From Amycolatopsis sp. EV170708-02-1 (GTDB lineage: Bacteria > Actinomycetota > Actinomycetes > Mycobacteriales > Pseudonocardiaceae), in the NCBI RefSeq assembly GCF_022479115.1, contig NZ_CP092497.1, positions 3,224,001 to 3,288,000 of the forward strand: a stretch of DNA of 64,000 bases, in the 5' to 3' direction. A program made the translations under genes and the position numbers. The notes under the pieces were generated by a model. That model was not told the DNA's origin. It searched no databases and saw only the letters and a program-made list of their open reading frames with translations. This document shows positions 18,737 through 29,339 of the stretch, piece by piece. Numbering within the stretch: position 1 is the first letter of the stretch; every line of letters begins with the position of its first letter.

Positions 18737-19423
18737 CTAGGCGTACATCGCCAGCCAGATCGCGATGTAGTGCGAAACCGCCGCGAGAACCGTGCAGGCG
18801 TGGAAGTACTCGTGGTACCCGAAGGTGTCCGGGAAGTGGTTCGGCCACTTCACCGCGTAGAACACCGCGCCCAGTGTGTAGAACAGACCGCCGACGCAGA
18901 GCAGGACGAGCGCCGCGACGCCGGCGTGCGTGGCCAGTTCGGGCAGGACGAAGACGGCGACCCAGCCCAGTGCGATGTAGATCGGCACGCCCAGCCAGCG
19001 TGGCGCGTTCGGCCACAGCATCTTGAGGGTGACGCCGCCGATCGCGCCGCCCCATACGATCGCGAGCACGATGTACCCGGTCGGCTGGGACATGGCCAGA
19101 AGGGTGAACGGCGTGTAGGTGCCCGCGATGAACAGGAAGATCATCGAATGGTCGGCGCGCTTCATCCATTCGTATGCTCGTGGGCTCCACAAGCGACGGT
19201 GGTACAGCGCGCTGACGCCGAAGACGCCGAGGACGGTCAGGCCGTAGACCGAAGTGGACAAAGCGGCGATACCCGACACGGTGGACGCCGCGAGGCTGAT
19301 GAGGGTCGCGGCTCCGGCGACAGCGCCGAAGAAGGACCAGAAATGGATGTGCCCACGCAATCGAGGACGCGTGTCCACCACGGGCGCGGGGCCGGACGGC
19401 TGGGGTTCGGTCGCTACGCTCAC
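18737..19423 (-). CDS. trhA: Hemolysin III / PAQR family membrane protein TrhA (Rv1085c homologue)
   Basis: 228 residues with seven predicted membrane helices. PAQR signature residues are present: ALYHRRLW with SALYH near helix 2, KRADHSMIFLFIAGTYTPF (Asp-His pair), and HEYFHACTVLAAVSHYIAIW at the end (His-His metal set). The start is GTG 19423 with TAACCT 6 nt upstream, a leaderless arrangement. It is divergent from the Z-prenyl synthase, as Rv1085c and Rv1086 are. The name hemolysin is historical; a haemolytic role should not be assumed. Confidence 0.9.
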   Translation of the reverse strand: MSVATEPQPSGPAPVVDTRPRLRGHIHFWSFFGAVAGAATLISLAASTVSGIAALSTSVYGLTVLGVFGVSALYHRRLWSPRAYEWMKRADHSMIFLFIAGTYTPFTLLAMSQPTGYIVLAIVWGGAIGGVTLKMLWPNAPRWLGVPIYIALGWVAVFVLPELATHAGVAALVLLCVGGLFYTLGAVFYAVKWPNHFPDTFGYHEYFHACTVLAAVSHYIAIWLAMYA

Positions 19424-19429
19424 TCACTC

Positions 19430-19435
19430 AGGTTA
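19430..19435 (-). promoter_or_regulatory. -10 box of leaderless trhA
   Basis: TAACCT on the minus strand ends 6 nt before the GTG start at 19423. There is no ribosome site, so transcription probably begins at the start codon. Confidence 0.55.
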
Positions 19436-19495
19436 CGGCACCGTAGGTTTTTCGCCAGTGTCCGTGGCGCGTCCCACTGGGGCCCGTGGGGTGAC

Positions 19496-19501
19496 TACTC
19501 T
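19496..19501 (+). promoter_or_regulatory. -10 box of leaderless prenyl synthase gene
   Basis: TACTCT (TANNNT) is followed by 8 nt and then the GTG start at 19510. No purine-rich site lies between, consistent with a leaderless message. Confidence 0.55.
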
Positions 19502-19509
19502 CCACTGGC

Positions 19510-20286
19510 GTGAGTCTTCGGTCGTTCTTGTCAGACGTCGTGTACAGCGCCTACGGCAGGCGCCTGATCCAGCAGGCCAAGGGGCGCCATCCACGCCACA
19601 TCGCCATCATGCTGGACGGCAACCGCCGCTGGGCGCGTGAGGCCGGCTTCACGGACGTCGCCGACGGACACCGGGCCGGTGCCAAGAAGATCGCCGACTT
19701 CCTGAGCTGGTGCAACGAGGCCGACGTCGAGGTCGTCACCATGTGGCTGCTTTCGACGGACAACCTCGGCCGCGCGGCCGAGGAGCTCAGCCCCCTGCTG
19801 AAGATCATCACCGACGTCACCGACGAACTCGCCGCACCGCACACGCCCTGGCGGCTCCGCATCGTGGGAGCACTCGACCTGCTGCCGCCGGAGGTCGCGA
19901 AGGCCCTCAGTGCGGCCGCGGAGCGCACTGAGGGGCGTTCCGGGATGGAGGTCAACGTCGCGGTCGGTTACGGAGGGCGTCAGGAGATCGCCGACGCGGT
20001 CCGCAAACTCCTGCTCCAGCACGCCGACGAGGGCACCTCGATCCGCGAGCTCGCGAAGATCCTGGACGTCGACCATATTTCCGAACACATGTACACCTCG
20101 GGCCAGCCCGATCCGGATCTGATTATCCGCACCTCGGGTGAGCAGCGGCTTTCCGGATTCCTGCTCTGGCAATCGGCGCATTCTGAATTCTGGTTCACCG
20201 AAGCTTATTGGCCCGCATTCCGCCGGGTCGATTTCCTTCGCGCCATGCGCGATTACGCGTGGCGGCATCGGCGCTTCGGTTCCTGA
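19510..20286 (+). CDS. uppS: Short-chain Z-isoprenyl diphosphate synthase (Rv1086-like)
   Basis: 258 residues, equal to M. tuberculosis Rv1086, a Z-FPP synthase. Cis-prenyltransferase motifs: IMLDGNRRWAREAG (catalytic Asp, ~33-46), MWLLSTDNLGRAAEE, VNVAVGYGGRQEI and the C-terminal DLIIRTSGEQRLSGFLLWQSAHSE. These proteins feed decaprenyl or related polyprenyl phosphate synthesis for the cell envelope. Chain length cannot be read from sequence; Z-FPP is suggested by synteny with Rv1086. Start GTG 19510, leaderless. Confidence 0.9.
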   Translation: MSLRSFLSDVVYSAYGRRLIQQAKGRHPRHIAIMLDGNRRWAREAGFTDVADGHRAGAKKIADFLSWCNEADVEVVTMWLLSTDNLGRAAEELSPLLKIITDVTDELAAPHTPWRLRIVGALDLLPPEVAKALSAAAERTEGRSGMEVNVAVGYGGRQEIADAVRKLLLQHADEGTSIRELAKILDVDHISEHMYTSGQPDPDLIIRTSGEQRLSGFLLWQSAHSEFWFTEAYWPAFRRVDFLRAMRDYAWRHRRFGS

Positions 20287-20345
20287 CCGGTGACATGACG
20301 AAGGCCCCGGCGTGCACTCCGGGCCTTCGACGTCGTCACTGAAGA

Positions 20346-20591
20346 TCAGTGGTTGTGCTCCAGCGAGTGGAGGATCAGGGCCGGGGTGGTGGCGATGCCC
20401 GTGTAGGCACCGGCGACCAGCGAAGCGGCACCGTAGCCGAGCGCGCCGCCACCCTCGATGAAGGTGTTGTAGGCGTCGCCGAACGTCGGGTCCGGGGTGC
20501 CGGAGGTGTCGCCGGTGGCGGCGAACGCGGTCCCGCCGGCCATCATGATGCCCGCGGCGACGGCGGAAACGAAAGCAGCCTTCTTCAGCAC
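20346..20591 (-). CDS. Small secreted peptide (81 aa), unknown
   Basis: 81 residues starting at GTG 20591 with AAGGAG 6 nt upstream. A clear signal peptide (MLKKAAFVSAVAAGIMMAGGTAFA) is followed by ~57 residues rich in Gly/Ala/Thr (FIEGGGALGYGAASLVAGAYTG) and a His-containing tail SLEHNH. No Cys. The Gly/Ala-rich hydrophobic part recalls small surface-active peptides, but it lacks the chaplin Cys and motifs. It is convergent with the prenyl synthase gene. Confidence 0.7.
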   Translation of the reverse strand: MLKKAAFVSAVAAGIMMAGGTAFAATGDTSGTPDPTFGDAYNTFIEGGGALGYGAASLVAGAYTGIATTPALILHSLEHNH

Positions 20592-21053
20592 TTCGCACTC
20601 CTTGGTAGAGATATTCAGGGGTCGGGGGCACCGAATCCGGTGGGGGTGTCCCGCAGTGAGAAAATTACTCGCTATTCAGGATTTGTGACCGTCTCGTAAG
20701 CCCATTGTGTGAGGCGAAAAAGGCGCGTTTCACTCGGTCCGGTTCTCTGTCTCGGTCACAAAATGCGGCCCGCTACCAAGCGTGGTAGAACCCTCGATCC
20801 CATCAGGTGAGCGCCCTGCGTCGCGTTAATCCGTCCGGGTCGCATCGACGAGCGTCCCTGAATGGAGATCATCATTACCCACGGTGACGGTGACCAGGTG
20901 TTGATGTCACGCGACCGACAGTGAGATGACGGTTTGGCGAATCACCGTGGTGGCTGCCTGCGCGATCGGCCGGACGCAGGTACCTTCCGGAAGTGAGGGT
21001 TCGCGTCCCATGCGGACTCTCGCGGGAGGCCCTGGTCGTGGCGGTTGTCGACA
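20592..21053. other. Intergenic region between secreted-peptide gene and phoH leader
   Basis: About 460 bp without a convincing reading frame. The first ~130 bp are AT-richer than the surroundings (AAAATTACTCGC) and should hold the promoter of the secreted-peptide gene. The rest contains short dyads (for example GGTGACGGTGACC near 20883) and the likely start of the phoH transcript. No tRNA or known riboswitch motif recognised. Confidence 0.4.
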
Positions 21054-21195
21054 GGGCGGCTCAGCCGCCCAGTGGATGCACGAGGGGGCCGGCACCCGGC
21101 CCTCGTGGCCGTGCCGACTGACGCGAAGAGCGTCAGAAGGAGCGGTTAGCCAGGGAGGTGCCCGGCCCAGCGAGTGCGGGCGTGGTGCCACGCCC
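21054..21195 (+). ncRNA. Structured leader of phoH, four consecutive hairpins
   Basis: Hairpins are directly visible: GGGCGGC-TCA-GCCGCCC (21054-21070); CACGAGGG-GG-CCGG...CCGGCCCTCGTG (21079-21107, 2-nt bulge); CTGACGC-GAAGA-GCGTCAG (21118-21136); and GGGCGTGG-TG-CCACGCCC (21178-21195), which ends 3 nt before the GGGAG of the phoH ribosome site. The loops are compact and the linkers purine-rich (AGAAGGAGCGG). I do not recognise an Rfam family. Inferred to be a cis-acting RNA controlling phoH. Confidence 0.5.
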
Positions 21196-21212
21196 ACGAG
21201 GGAGATGCCGTC

Positions 21213-22604
21213 GTGACTGCGCAGCGTTCACCCCGCAAGGCCTCTGGCCGTTCTTCGACCGGTGCCTCTGGCCCGGAGAAAGCCTCGATCTCGCCCGAAT
21301 CCCAGCGGTCCACTTACGTGCTCGACACGTCGGTCCTGCTCTCTGACCCCTGGTCGGTGACTCGTTTCGCCGAACACGCGGTCGTGCTCCCGCTGGTCGT
21401 CATCAGTGAACTGGAGGCGAAACGTCACCATCCCGAACTGGGGTGGTTCGCGCGCGAAGCGCTCCGCATGCTCGACGACCTGCGTCGTCAGCACGGCAGG
21501 CTCGACGCGCCGATCCCGATCGGTGAGCACGGCGGCACCCTGCAGGTGGAGTTGAACCACTCCGATCCCACGGTGCTCCCGGTCGGCTTCCGCACCGACT
21601 CCAACGACCACCGCATCCTCGCCTGTGCGCTCAATCTGGCGGCGGAACGCGCGTCGGTCACGCTGGTGACCAAGGACATCCCCTTGCGCGTCAAAGCGGG
21701 CGCGGTCGGTCTCGAAGCCGACGAGTACCGCGCGCAGGAGGTGACGCCTTCGGGCTGGACGGGGATGGCGGACGTGGACGTCCCGCAGACCCTGGTCGAC
21801 GCGCTGTTCAGCGGGTCTTCCGTGGATCCGGCGGAGTTCGGGATGCCCGAGGTGGGCGAGCTGCCCTGTCACACCGGCTTGCGGCTGCTCGCGGGCAGTT
21901 CGAGCGCGCTGGGCAGGGTCACCGCGGACAAGCGGATCCGGCTCGTGCGCGGTGACAAGGAGGCGTTCGGGCTGCACGGCCGGTCGGCCGAGCAGCGGGT
22001 GGCGCTGGATCTCCTGCTGGACTCCGACGTCGGCATCGTCTCGCTGGGCGGGCGAGCCGGGACGGGCAAATCGGCGCTCGCGCTCTGCGCGGGGCTGGAG
22101 TCGGTGATGGAACGCCGCCAGCACCGCAAGGTGGTCGTGTTCCGGCCGGTGTACGCGGTCGGCGGCCAGGATCTGGGCTACCTGCCCGGTTCCGAGAGCG
22201 AGAAGATGCAGCCGTGGGCGCAGGCGGTGTTCGACACCCTCGGCGGGCTGGTCAGCCAGGACGTCCTCGACGAGGTCTTCGACCGCGGCATGCTCGAAGT
22301 GCTCCCGCTGACCCATATCCGCGGCCGGTCGCTGCACGACACGTTCGTCATCGTCGACGAGGCGCAGTCCTTGGAGCGCAACGTGCTCCTGACCGTGCTT
22401 TCGCGGCTGGGCACGGCCTCGCGGGTCGTGCTCACGCATGACGTCGCGCAGCGCGACAACCTGAGGGTCGGGCGGCACGACGGCGTTTCGGCGGTGATCG
22501 AGAAACTCAAGGGGCATCCGCTGTTCGCGCATGTCACGCTGACCCGTTCCGAGCGTTCGCCGATCGCGGCGCTCGTCACCGAGATGCTGGAGGACCACGG
22601 CTAG
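21213..22604 (+). CDS. phoH2: PhoH2: PIN-domain RNase fused to PhoH helicase
   Basis: 463 residues from GTG 21213, which has GGGAG 8 nt upstream; GTG 21174 would read through the last leader hairpin. An N-terminal PIN nuclease domain ([43 protein letters not shown] acidic motif in [12 protein letters not shown]) is followed by the PhoH ATPase with Walker [13 protein letters not shown] (~277) and Walker [14 protein letters not shown]. Mycobacterial PhoH2 unwinds and cleaves RNA. M. tuberculosis Rv1095 lies in the same syntenic stretch. Confidence 0.93.
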   Translation: MTAQRSPRKASGRSSTGASGPEKASISPESQRSTYVLDTSVLLSDPWSVTRFAEHAVVLPLVVISELEAKRHHPELGWFAREALRMLDDLRRQHGRLDAPIPIGEHGGTLQVELNHSDPTVLPVGFRTDSNDHRILACALNLAAERASVTLVTKDIPLRVKAGAVGLEADEYRAQEVTPSGWTGMADVDVPQTLVDALFSGSSVDPAEFGMPEVGELPCHTGLRLLAGSSSALGRVTADKRIRLVRGDKEAFGLHGRSAEQRVALDLLLDSDVGIVSLGGRAGTGKSALALCAGLESVMERRQHRKVVVFRPVYAVGGQDLGYLPGSESEKMQPWAQAVFDTLGGLVSQDVLDEVFDRGMLEVLPLTHIRGRSLHDTFVIVDEAQSLERNVLLTVLSRLGTASRVVLTHDVAQRDNLRVGRHDGVSAVIEKLKGHPLFAHVTLTRSERSPIAALVTEMLEDHG

Positions 22605-22613
22605 CGCGTGCGC

Positions 22614-22658
22614 TGAAAGGTCCTTTCCTTGCGGAATTCGCAAGGAAAGGACCTTTCA
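22614..22658. terminator. 20-bp perfect hairpin downstream of phoH
   Basis: TGAAAGGTCCTTTCCTTGCG at 22614-22633 pairs perfectly with 22639-22658; the loop is GAATT. It begins 10 bp after the phoH stop and ends 7 bp before the stop of the convergent phosphodiesterase gene. It should end transcripts from both sides. Confidence 0.85.
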
Positions 22659-22664
22659 TAGCGC

Positions 22665-24263
22665 CTAGGTGACCGGTTTCGCCCAGGGGAGCGGCCGTCC
22701 GTCCACGTCGTCGGTGAGTTCGACACCGAGCATGGCCGAAAGGGTCGAGCCCAGATCGACGACGTCCAGATCCGGCAGTTTCGCGCCCGGTTCGAAACCG
22801 GGGCCACTGGCGAGCAGGAGCCCGTCCGGCCGGTGGTCTCCGGTGCGCCAGTGCTCGTCCGGGCCGTAGACGACGCCGGTCTTGGGCGACCAGACCGTCT
22901 CGATCGGCCCGGTGCGGGCCCAGTCGATCAGCAGATCCGGCAGGGTGTCGTCGGCTTCCCGGTCGTAGTGGTCGCTCGTGCGGGAAACCTCGCGCACGAC
23001 GGGTTTCCCCGACGCGACGTTCACCAGCGAGAGCAGGTCCTCGGTGAGCTGCTCGCACACGGCTTCGTATTCGGCGCCGGGCCGGACGACGCCGTGCGGC
23101 TCACGGCCGGCCAGGTTGATCCGCACCCCGCCGAAGACGAAGTTGTTGGGAGACAGGTAGAACCGCTGCTTCGACCGCTGTTCGGCGGTCGCCCAGTTCG
23201 GCACCGCGGGCAGCGGGGACGCCGCCAGCCGCTTGCGCAGCAAGGGCATCGCGGCCGACGCGAGCTTCGTCCTCAAAGGATAGGGGAGCGCGGAGTAGGC
23301 GCGTTTTGCCTTCGTCATCGCGCCGCCGCCTCGCAACCCTTCGGTCTCCACGGTGTCGAGGAGCCGCAGGATCTCGTGCAGCAGATGGCTTCCCTCGTAC
23401 CGTGATCCCATGCCGTGGCTCAACAGCACGAAGACGGTGGTGTCCGGTCCGGTCAGCGCGAGATGTTCGCCGATCGCCTTGTCCAGCTCGCGGTAGACCG
23501 CGCGGATCGGGTCCAGCTCCGCGGCGAGCGCGACGTCGTGGTCGCGGTGCCCCGGGTCGTGCAGATGCCACTGCTGATGGCCGATGCTGTGGGATTCCCC
23601 GTACACCGAAAGGAAAAGATCCCAGTCACCCTCGGCGAGCAGCTTCGTCGACACCTGGGTCTTCTGCCCGATCCCGGCGACGAGCCCGTTGGTCAGCGCG
23701 CGTTCCTCGTCGGGTGTCCGATGTGGACCTTCACGGTGGAGGTAGTCGTCCGGTGCCCAGTCGCGGACCAGATCGGGCTCGGCGGTGAGGATGGGCGTGA
23801 GCCCGAAGTCGGCCTCGATCTCCTTCGCCAGCTCCGGCGGCGAGGTGTGGAAGCCGAAATGCCGGTCGTGGCAGGCGTATTCGCTCACCATGACCCCGTT
23901 GAGCGGCTTGTCCGCGCGGGAATGCGGGACGTCGAGCACGGCGACGCGTTTCCCGGCGCCGGAAAGCGTCTCCCAGAACGGGGTGCCGCGGATCTCCAGC
24001 GGGCTGGTCAGCCGCCGTTCGTAGGTTTTGGTGTCGACCTCTTCCCAGCAGTGGAATCCGGTCCGCGCGGCGGTGCGCGCGGTGAAGAAACTGCTCCACA
24101 GCGAGCCGACGAACAGGCCGTAGGGATTGTGCGTGGTCGCCGAAGCGCTGGTTTCGAGCAGACGCGCCAACGTCGGCACTTCGCCGGCGGCGGCCAGATC
24201 GCGGATCGTGTCGGGATCGCAGGCGTCGAGGGCGACCACGAGGATCTTGGCGGGCTCGGTCAT
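22665..24263 (-). CDS. Alkaline-phosphatase-like phosphodiesterase
   Basis: 532 residues of the type I phosphodiesterase/nucleotide pyrophosphatase superfamily. ILVVALDACDPDTI (first metal Asp, ~13) is followed by a nucleophile region near THNPYGLFVGSLWSSFFTARTAARTGFHCW, then YGESHSIGHQQWHLHD and VFVLLSHGMGSRYEG (later metal ligands). The C-terminus has TLSAMLGVEL as in phosphonoacetate hydrolase/nucleotide phosphatase types. Its ATG overlaps the stop of the glycosyltransferase by 4 bp. No signal peptide, so probably cytoplasmic. The substrate is unknown; pairing suggests a glycan or nucleotide-sugar linked job. Confidence 0.8.
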   Translation of the reverse strand: MTEPAKILVVALDACDPDTIRDLAAAGEVPTLARLLETSASATTHNPYGLFVGSLWSSFFTARTAARTGFHCWEEVDTKTYERRLTSPLEIRGTPFWETLSGAGKRVAVLDVPHSRADKPLNGVMVSEYACHDRHFGFHTSPPELAKEIEADFGLTPILTAEPDLVRDWAPDDYLHREGPHRTPDEERALTNGLVAGIGQKTQVSTKLLAEGDWDLFLSVYGESHSIGHQQWHLHDPGHRDHDVALAAELDPIRAVYRELDKAIGEHLALTGPDTTVFVLLSHGMGSRYEGSHLLHEILRLLDTVETEGLRGGGAMTKAKRAYSALPYPLRTKLASAAMPLLRKRLAASPLPAVPNWATAEQRSKQRFYLSPNNFVFGGVRINLAGREPHGVVRPGAEYEAVCEQLTEDLLSLVNVASGKPVVREVSRTSDHYDREADDTLPDLLIDWARTGPIETVWSPKTGVVYGPDEHWRTGDHRPDGLLLASGPGFEPGAKLPDLDVVDLGSTLSAMLGVELTDDVDGRPLPWAKPVT

Positions 24264-25312
24264 GGTCGGTGCTCCGGTCCTGAATGCTTGCGGCGGATGG
24301 CCGCGAAGTCGTCGTCGTAGGTCGGGCCGTGGGACAGCCGGTCCCCGGAAGTCGTGGTGTAGAAACAGGAGATCGCCGGGACGACCAGGGGCGCGCGGTC
24401 CGCGGTCAGCGCCAGGAGCAGATCCCAATCGCCCATCTCGACCAGCGATTCGTCGAACCGGGCTTCTCGAAGGCCCGCCCGATGCGCGACGGCGCCGATG
24501 TCGGCGAGATTCTCTCGCAGCAGGGTCTTCCGGTCGTAGCGGCGCAGGAACAAGGTCGGCAGGCCGCCGATGTCGTCGATGACGAAGCCGCCGTAGGCCG
24601 CCGTGATCTCCGGATGCCCGCCGAAGGCCCAGCCCAACGCCTTGAGCCACAACGGATGCATGGTGTTGTCGTCGTCGAGGTAGGCGACCACGTCGCCGGT
24701 GACCTCGGCCAGCCCGGCGTTGCGGGCGGCGCAGACGCCGCCGTGTTCGACCCGGATCGAGCGGATACGCGGGTCTTCGAAACCGGCGATCACCTTCGGC
24801 GTGGAATCCGAACTGGCGTCGTCGACGATCACCAGTTCCCAGTTCTCGTAACGCTGCGCCAGCACCGAAGCGACGGCGCGCGGCAGCAGCGCGGCCCGGT
24901 CGTGCGTGGGCAGGACGATCGAGATCTTCGGCGAGGCAACGAGTTCGTGCTGATCGAGCCAGTGCGTGAAGGTGCGGACGTCACGCGCGGCTTCGAGGCT
25001 TTCGGTGCGGAGGTGCAGGCCTTCGAACGCGGTGTCGTGGCCGCCGAGCCAGCCGTCGAGCGCTCCCTGCCGTGCGTCGAGGGCGGCCTGCCTGTCCTCG
25101 ACGGTGGAGATACGCGCGTCACCGTCTCGCAGGGCTTTGCCGTGATCCTCGAGCCAGGCCGTGCGATGTTCCAGTGTCGCGCGCAGCCGCTCGATCTCCG
25201 CCGCCTGCTCCGCGAGCGCGGACCGCAGCTCGGCGATTTCCCCGTTTTCCGCGTGGCGGCGGTCGTCCCTCGCCGCCGCCACGATCCGTCTCAGGCGTCT
25301 CACCCGGTGCAC
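24260..25312 (-). CDS. GT2-family glycosyltransferase with N-terminal coiled coil
   Basis: About 350 residues, with the start set at GTG 25312 (GTG 25303 also fits). Residues ~20-110 form a long coiled coil (ELRSALAEQAAEIERLRATLEHR). A GT-A glycosyltransferase family 2 domain follows, with ISIVLPTHDRAALLPRAVASVL, VDDASSDST and AYLDDDNTMHP (DxD-type). It ends with YTTTSGDRLSHG and a short basic tail. It is co-translated with the downstream phosphodiesterase (ATGA). It lies 23 bp after guaB1 on the same strand, so may share its transcript. Confidence 0.82.
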   Translation of the reverse strand: MHRVRRLRRIVAAARDDRRHAENGEIAELRSALAEQAAEIERLRATLEHRTAWLEDHGKALRDGDARISTVEDRQAALDARQGALDGWLGGHDTAFEGLHLRTESLEAARDVRTFTHWLDQHELVASPKISIVLPTHDRAALLPRAVASVLAQRYENWELVIVDDASSDSTPKVIAGFEDPRIRSIRVEHGGVCAARNAGLAEVTGDVVAYLDDDNTMHPLWLKALGWAFGGHPEITAAYGGFVIDDIGGLPTLFLRRYDRKTLLRENLADIGAVAHRAGLREARFDESLVEMGDWDLLLALTADRAPLVVPAISCFYTTTSGDRLSHGPTYDDDFAAIRRKHSGPEHRP

Positions 25313-25335
25313 CCTAGTGCTTCCGGGGTCCGGAA

Positions 25336-27662
<2,327 letters not shown>

Positions 27663-27671
<9 letters not shown>

Positions 27672-28037
27672 TCCTCCAGTGTGCCCTTGACCACCGAAGC
27701 CGCCGAACATCCCTTCGTCTTCCAGGCCGCCTTCAACACCGGATCCGCCGAAATCCTCGACACGGTCTACGAACCGGGCGCCGTGTTCGTCCGCCGGGAC
27801 GGCGTGCGGGTGACCGGCGCGGAACGCCGGGCCGCGAACGGCGGGATCCTCGCGCTCGGGCGGCCGATCGAGGTGACCCCGCGCCAGGTGCACGTCGCCG
27901 GTGACCTGGCCCTGCTGATCGTCGACTGGATCATCGAGGGCCACCTCGCGGCGACGGCGACCGACGTCGCGAGGCGCGGCGAGGACGGGCTCTGGCGCTA
28001 CGTGATCGACAACCCCTTCGGCATCGACGCACCTTGA
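27663..28037 (+). CDS. NTF2/SnoaL-like small protein
   Basis: 124 residues from ATG 27663 (GTG 27681 also possible). The pattern matches DUF4440/SnoaL-like folds: a first helix with FQAAFNTGSAEILDTVYEPGAVFVRRDGVRVTGAERR, then strands with VTPRQVHVAGDLALLIVDWIIEGH and a final GLWRYVIDNPFGID. Such proteins are often small ligand-binding or isomerase-like units of unknown substrate. Its start region is shared with the divergent HxlR gene, leaving no separate promoter space. The dyads at 28045-28072 come after this gene and serve the next one. Confidence 0.75.
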
Positions 28038-28072
28038 GTACTCGACATACCGCGAGTATGTTACTTCAAGTA
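28034..28072 (+). promoter_or_regulatory. Promoter and overlapping dyads upstream of Old Yellow Enzyme gene
   Basis: TTGAGT (28034-28039) and TATGTT (28057-28062), 17 bp apart, form a good -35/-10 pair. Two dyads overlap it: ACATAC-CGCGA-GTATGT (28045-28061) and TACTT-C-AAGTA (28062-28072). The second has the TACTnnnAGTA style known for HxlR operators, fitting the HxlR gene just upstream. Binding is inferred. Confidence 0.55.
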
Positions 28073-28109
28073 GGGATACTGATCGGTAGGTAACGGCGGG
28101 AGAAGCGCG

Positions 28110-29339
28110 ATGAGCGAGCCCAAGGAACTGCTGGCCGAGCCGCTGAAACTGCGCTGCGGCGCGACCCTGCCGAACCGGCTGGCCAAGGCCGCGCTCAGCG
28201 AGCAGCTCGGTGACCGCCGCAACCGGCCGACCGCGGAGCTGACCGAGCTGTACCGGACGTGGTCCCGCGGCGGCGCCGGGACGCTGATCACCGGCAACGT
28301 CATGGTGGATCCCACCGCGCTCGGCGAACCGCGCAACGTCGCCGTGCCCCGGGAACCGGACGCGACCGAGTTCAAGCCGTGGGCGCGGTCGGTCGACGGG
28401 ACCGAGACCCGGCTGTGGGCCCAGCTCAACCATCCGGGCAGGCAGAGCCCGCGCTTCCTGTCCCGCCAGCCGGTCGCGCCGTCGGCGGTGCCGTTCGGCG
28501 ACCGCGGTATCCGCTCGGTCTTCGCGACGCCGCGCGCGCTCACCGTCGGCGAGATCGAGGCGATCGTCGACCGGTTCGGCGTGGCCGCGCGGACCGTCGT
28601 CGACGCGGGATTCGCCGGTGTCCAGATCCACGGCGCGCACGGCTACCTCGTCTCGCAGTTCCTTTCACCGCTGACCAACCAGCGCACCGACGGCTGGGGC
28701 GGCGACGCGCTCCGGCGGCGTCGTTTCCTGCTCGAAGTGGTCGCCCGCGTCCGTGCCGAGGTCGGTGACGCGGTGCCGATCGCGGTCAAGCTCAACAGCG
28801 CGGACTTCCAGCGCGGCGGTTTCAGCGAGGAGGACTCGCTCGAAGTCGTCCGCGATCTGGGTGAAGCGGGTATCGACCTGCTGGAAGTCTCCGGCGGGAC
28901 CTACGAGAAGGCCGCCATGATGGGCTCGGCCAAGGCGAGCACCCTCAGCCGCGAGGCCTACTTTCTCGACTACGCCGCGAAGGCGCGGCAGGTCACCGAC
29001 GTCGCGCTGATGGTCACCGGCGGCTTCACCAGCGCGGAGGGTATGGCCGAGGCGCTGCGGTCCGGGGCGCTGGACGTCATCGGTCTCGGCAGGCCGCTGA
29101 TCGTCGACCCGGCGCTGCCCGGACGGCTGCTCGGCGGCGAGGACGTCCGCGCCCGGCGCACGGCGCCGAAGACCGGCATCCGGCTGGCCGACAGCCTGCT
29201 CGAGATCCAGTGGCACACCCAGCAGATGCACCGGGTGGCCGCCGGGAAACCGGTGGACCCGCGGCTCGGGGCGGTGCGGACGCTAGTACGTGCCGGCGTC
29301 GCGGATCCGCTCAACGCTTTCCGCCGGGTCCGGGGCTAG
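28110..29339 (+). CDS. NADH:flavin oxidoreductase, Old Yellow Enzyme family
   Basis: 409 residues with an FMN-binding (beta/alpha)8 barrel: LPNRLAKAALSEQLGD, WAQLNHPGRQ (His-Pro-Gly), GVQIHGAHGYLVSQFLSPLTNQRTDGWGG (active His-Asn-type motif and substrate loop), and MVTGGFTSAEGMAEAL...DVIGLGRPLIVDP (phosphate-binding). No C-terminal FeS/FAD domain, so a single-domain ene-reductase-like enzyme. A purine-rich GGCGGGAGAAG precedes the ATG. Control by the upstream HxlR protein is plausible since this family responds to quinones and aldehydes. The 3' end overlaps the convergent Pr6Pr gene by 57 bp. Confidence 0.9.
   Translation: MSEPKELLAEPLKLRCGATLPNRLAKAALSEQLGDRRNRPTAELTELYRTWSRGGAGTLITGNVMVDPTALGEPRNVAVPREPDATEFKPWARSVDGTETRLWAQLNHPGRQSPRFLSRQPVAPSAVPFGDRGIRSVFATPRALTVGEIEAIVDRFGVAARTVVDAGFAGVQIHGAHGYLVSQFLSPLTNQRTDGWGGDALRRRRFLLEVVARVRAEVGDAVPIAVKLNSADFQRGGFSEEDSLEVVRDLGEAGIDLLEVSGGTYEKAAMMGSAKASTLSREAYFLDYAAKARQVTDVALMVTGGFTSAEGMAEALRSGALDVIGLGRPLIVDPALPGRLLGGEDVRARRTAPKTGIRLADSLLEIQWHTQQMHRVAAGKPVDPRLGAVRTLVRAGVADPLNAFRRVRG

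Noticed and set aside
20592..21053. Possible c-di-AMP or cobalamin riboswitch before phoH
   Set aside because: I looked for the conserved core boxes of both and did not find them; only hairpins are clear.
21174..21212. GTG 21174 as start of phoH2
   Set aside because: It would translate the last leader hairpin, and GTG 21213 has GGGAG at the right distance.
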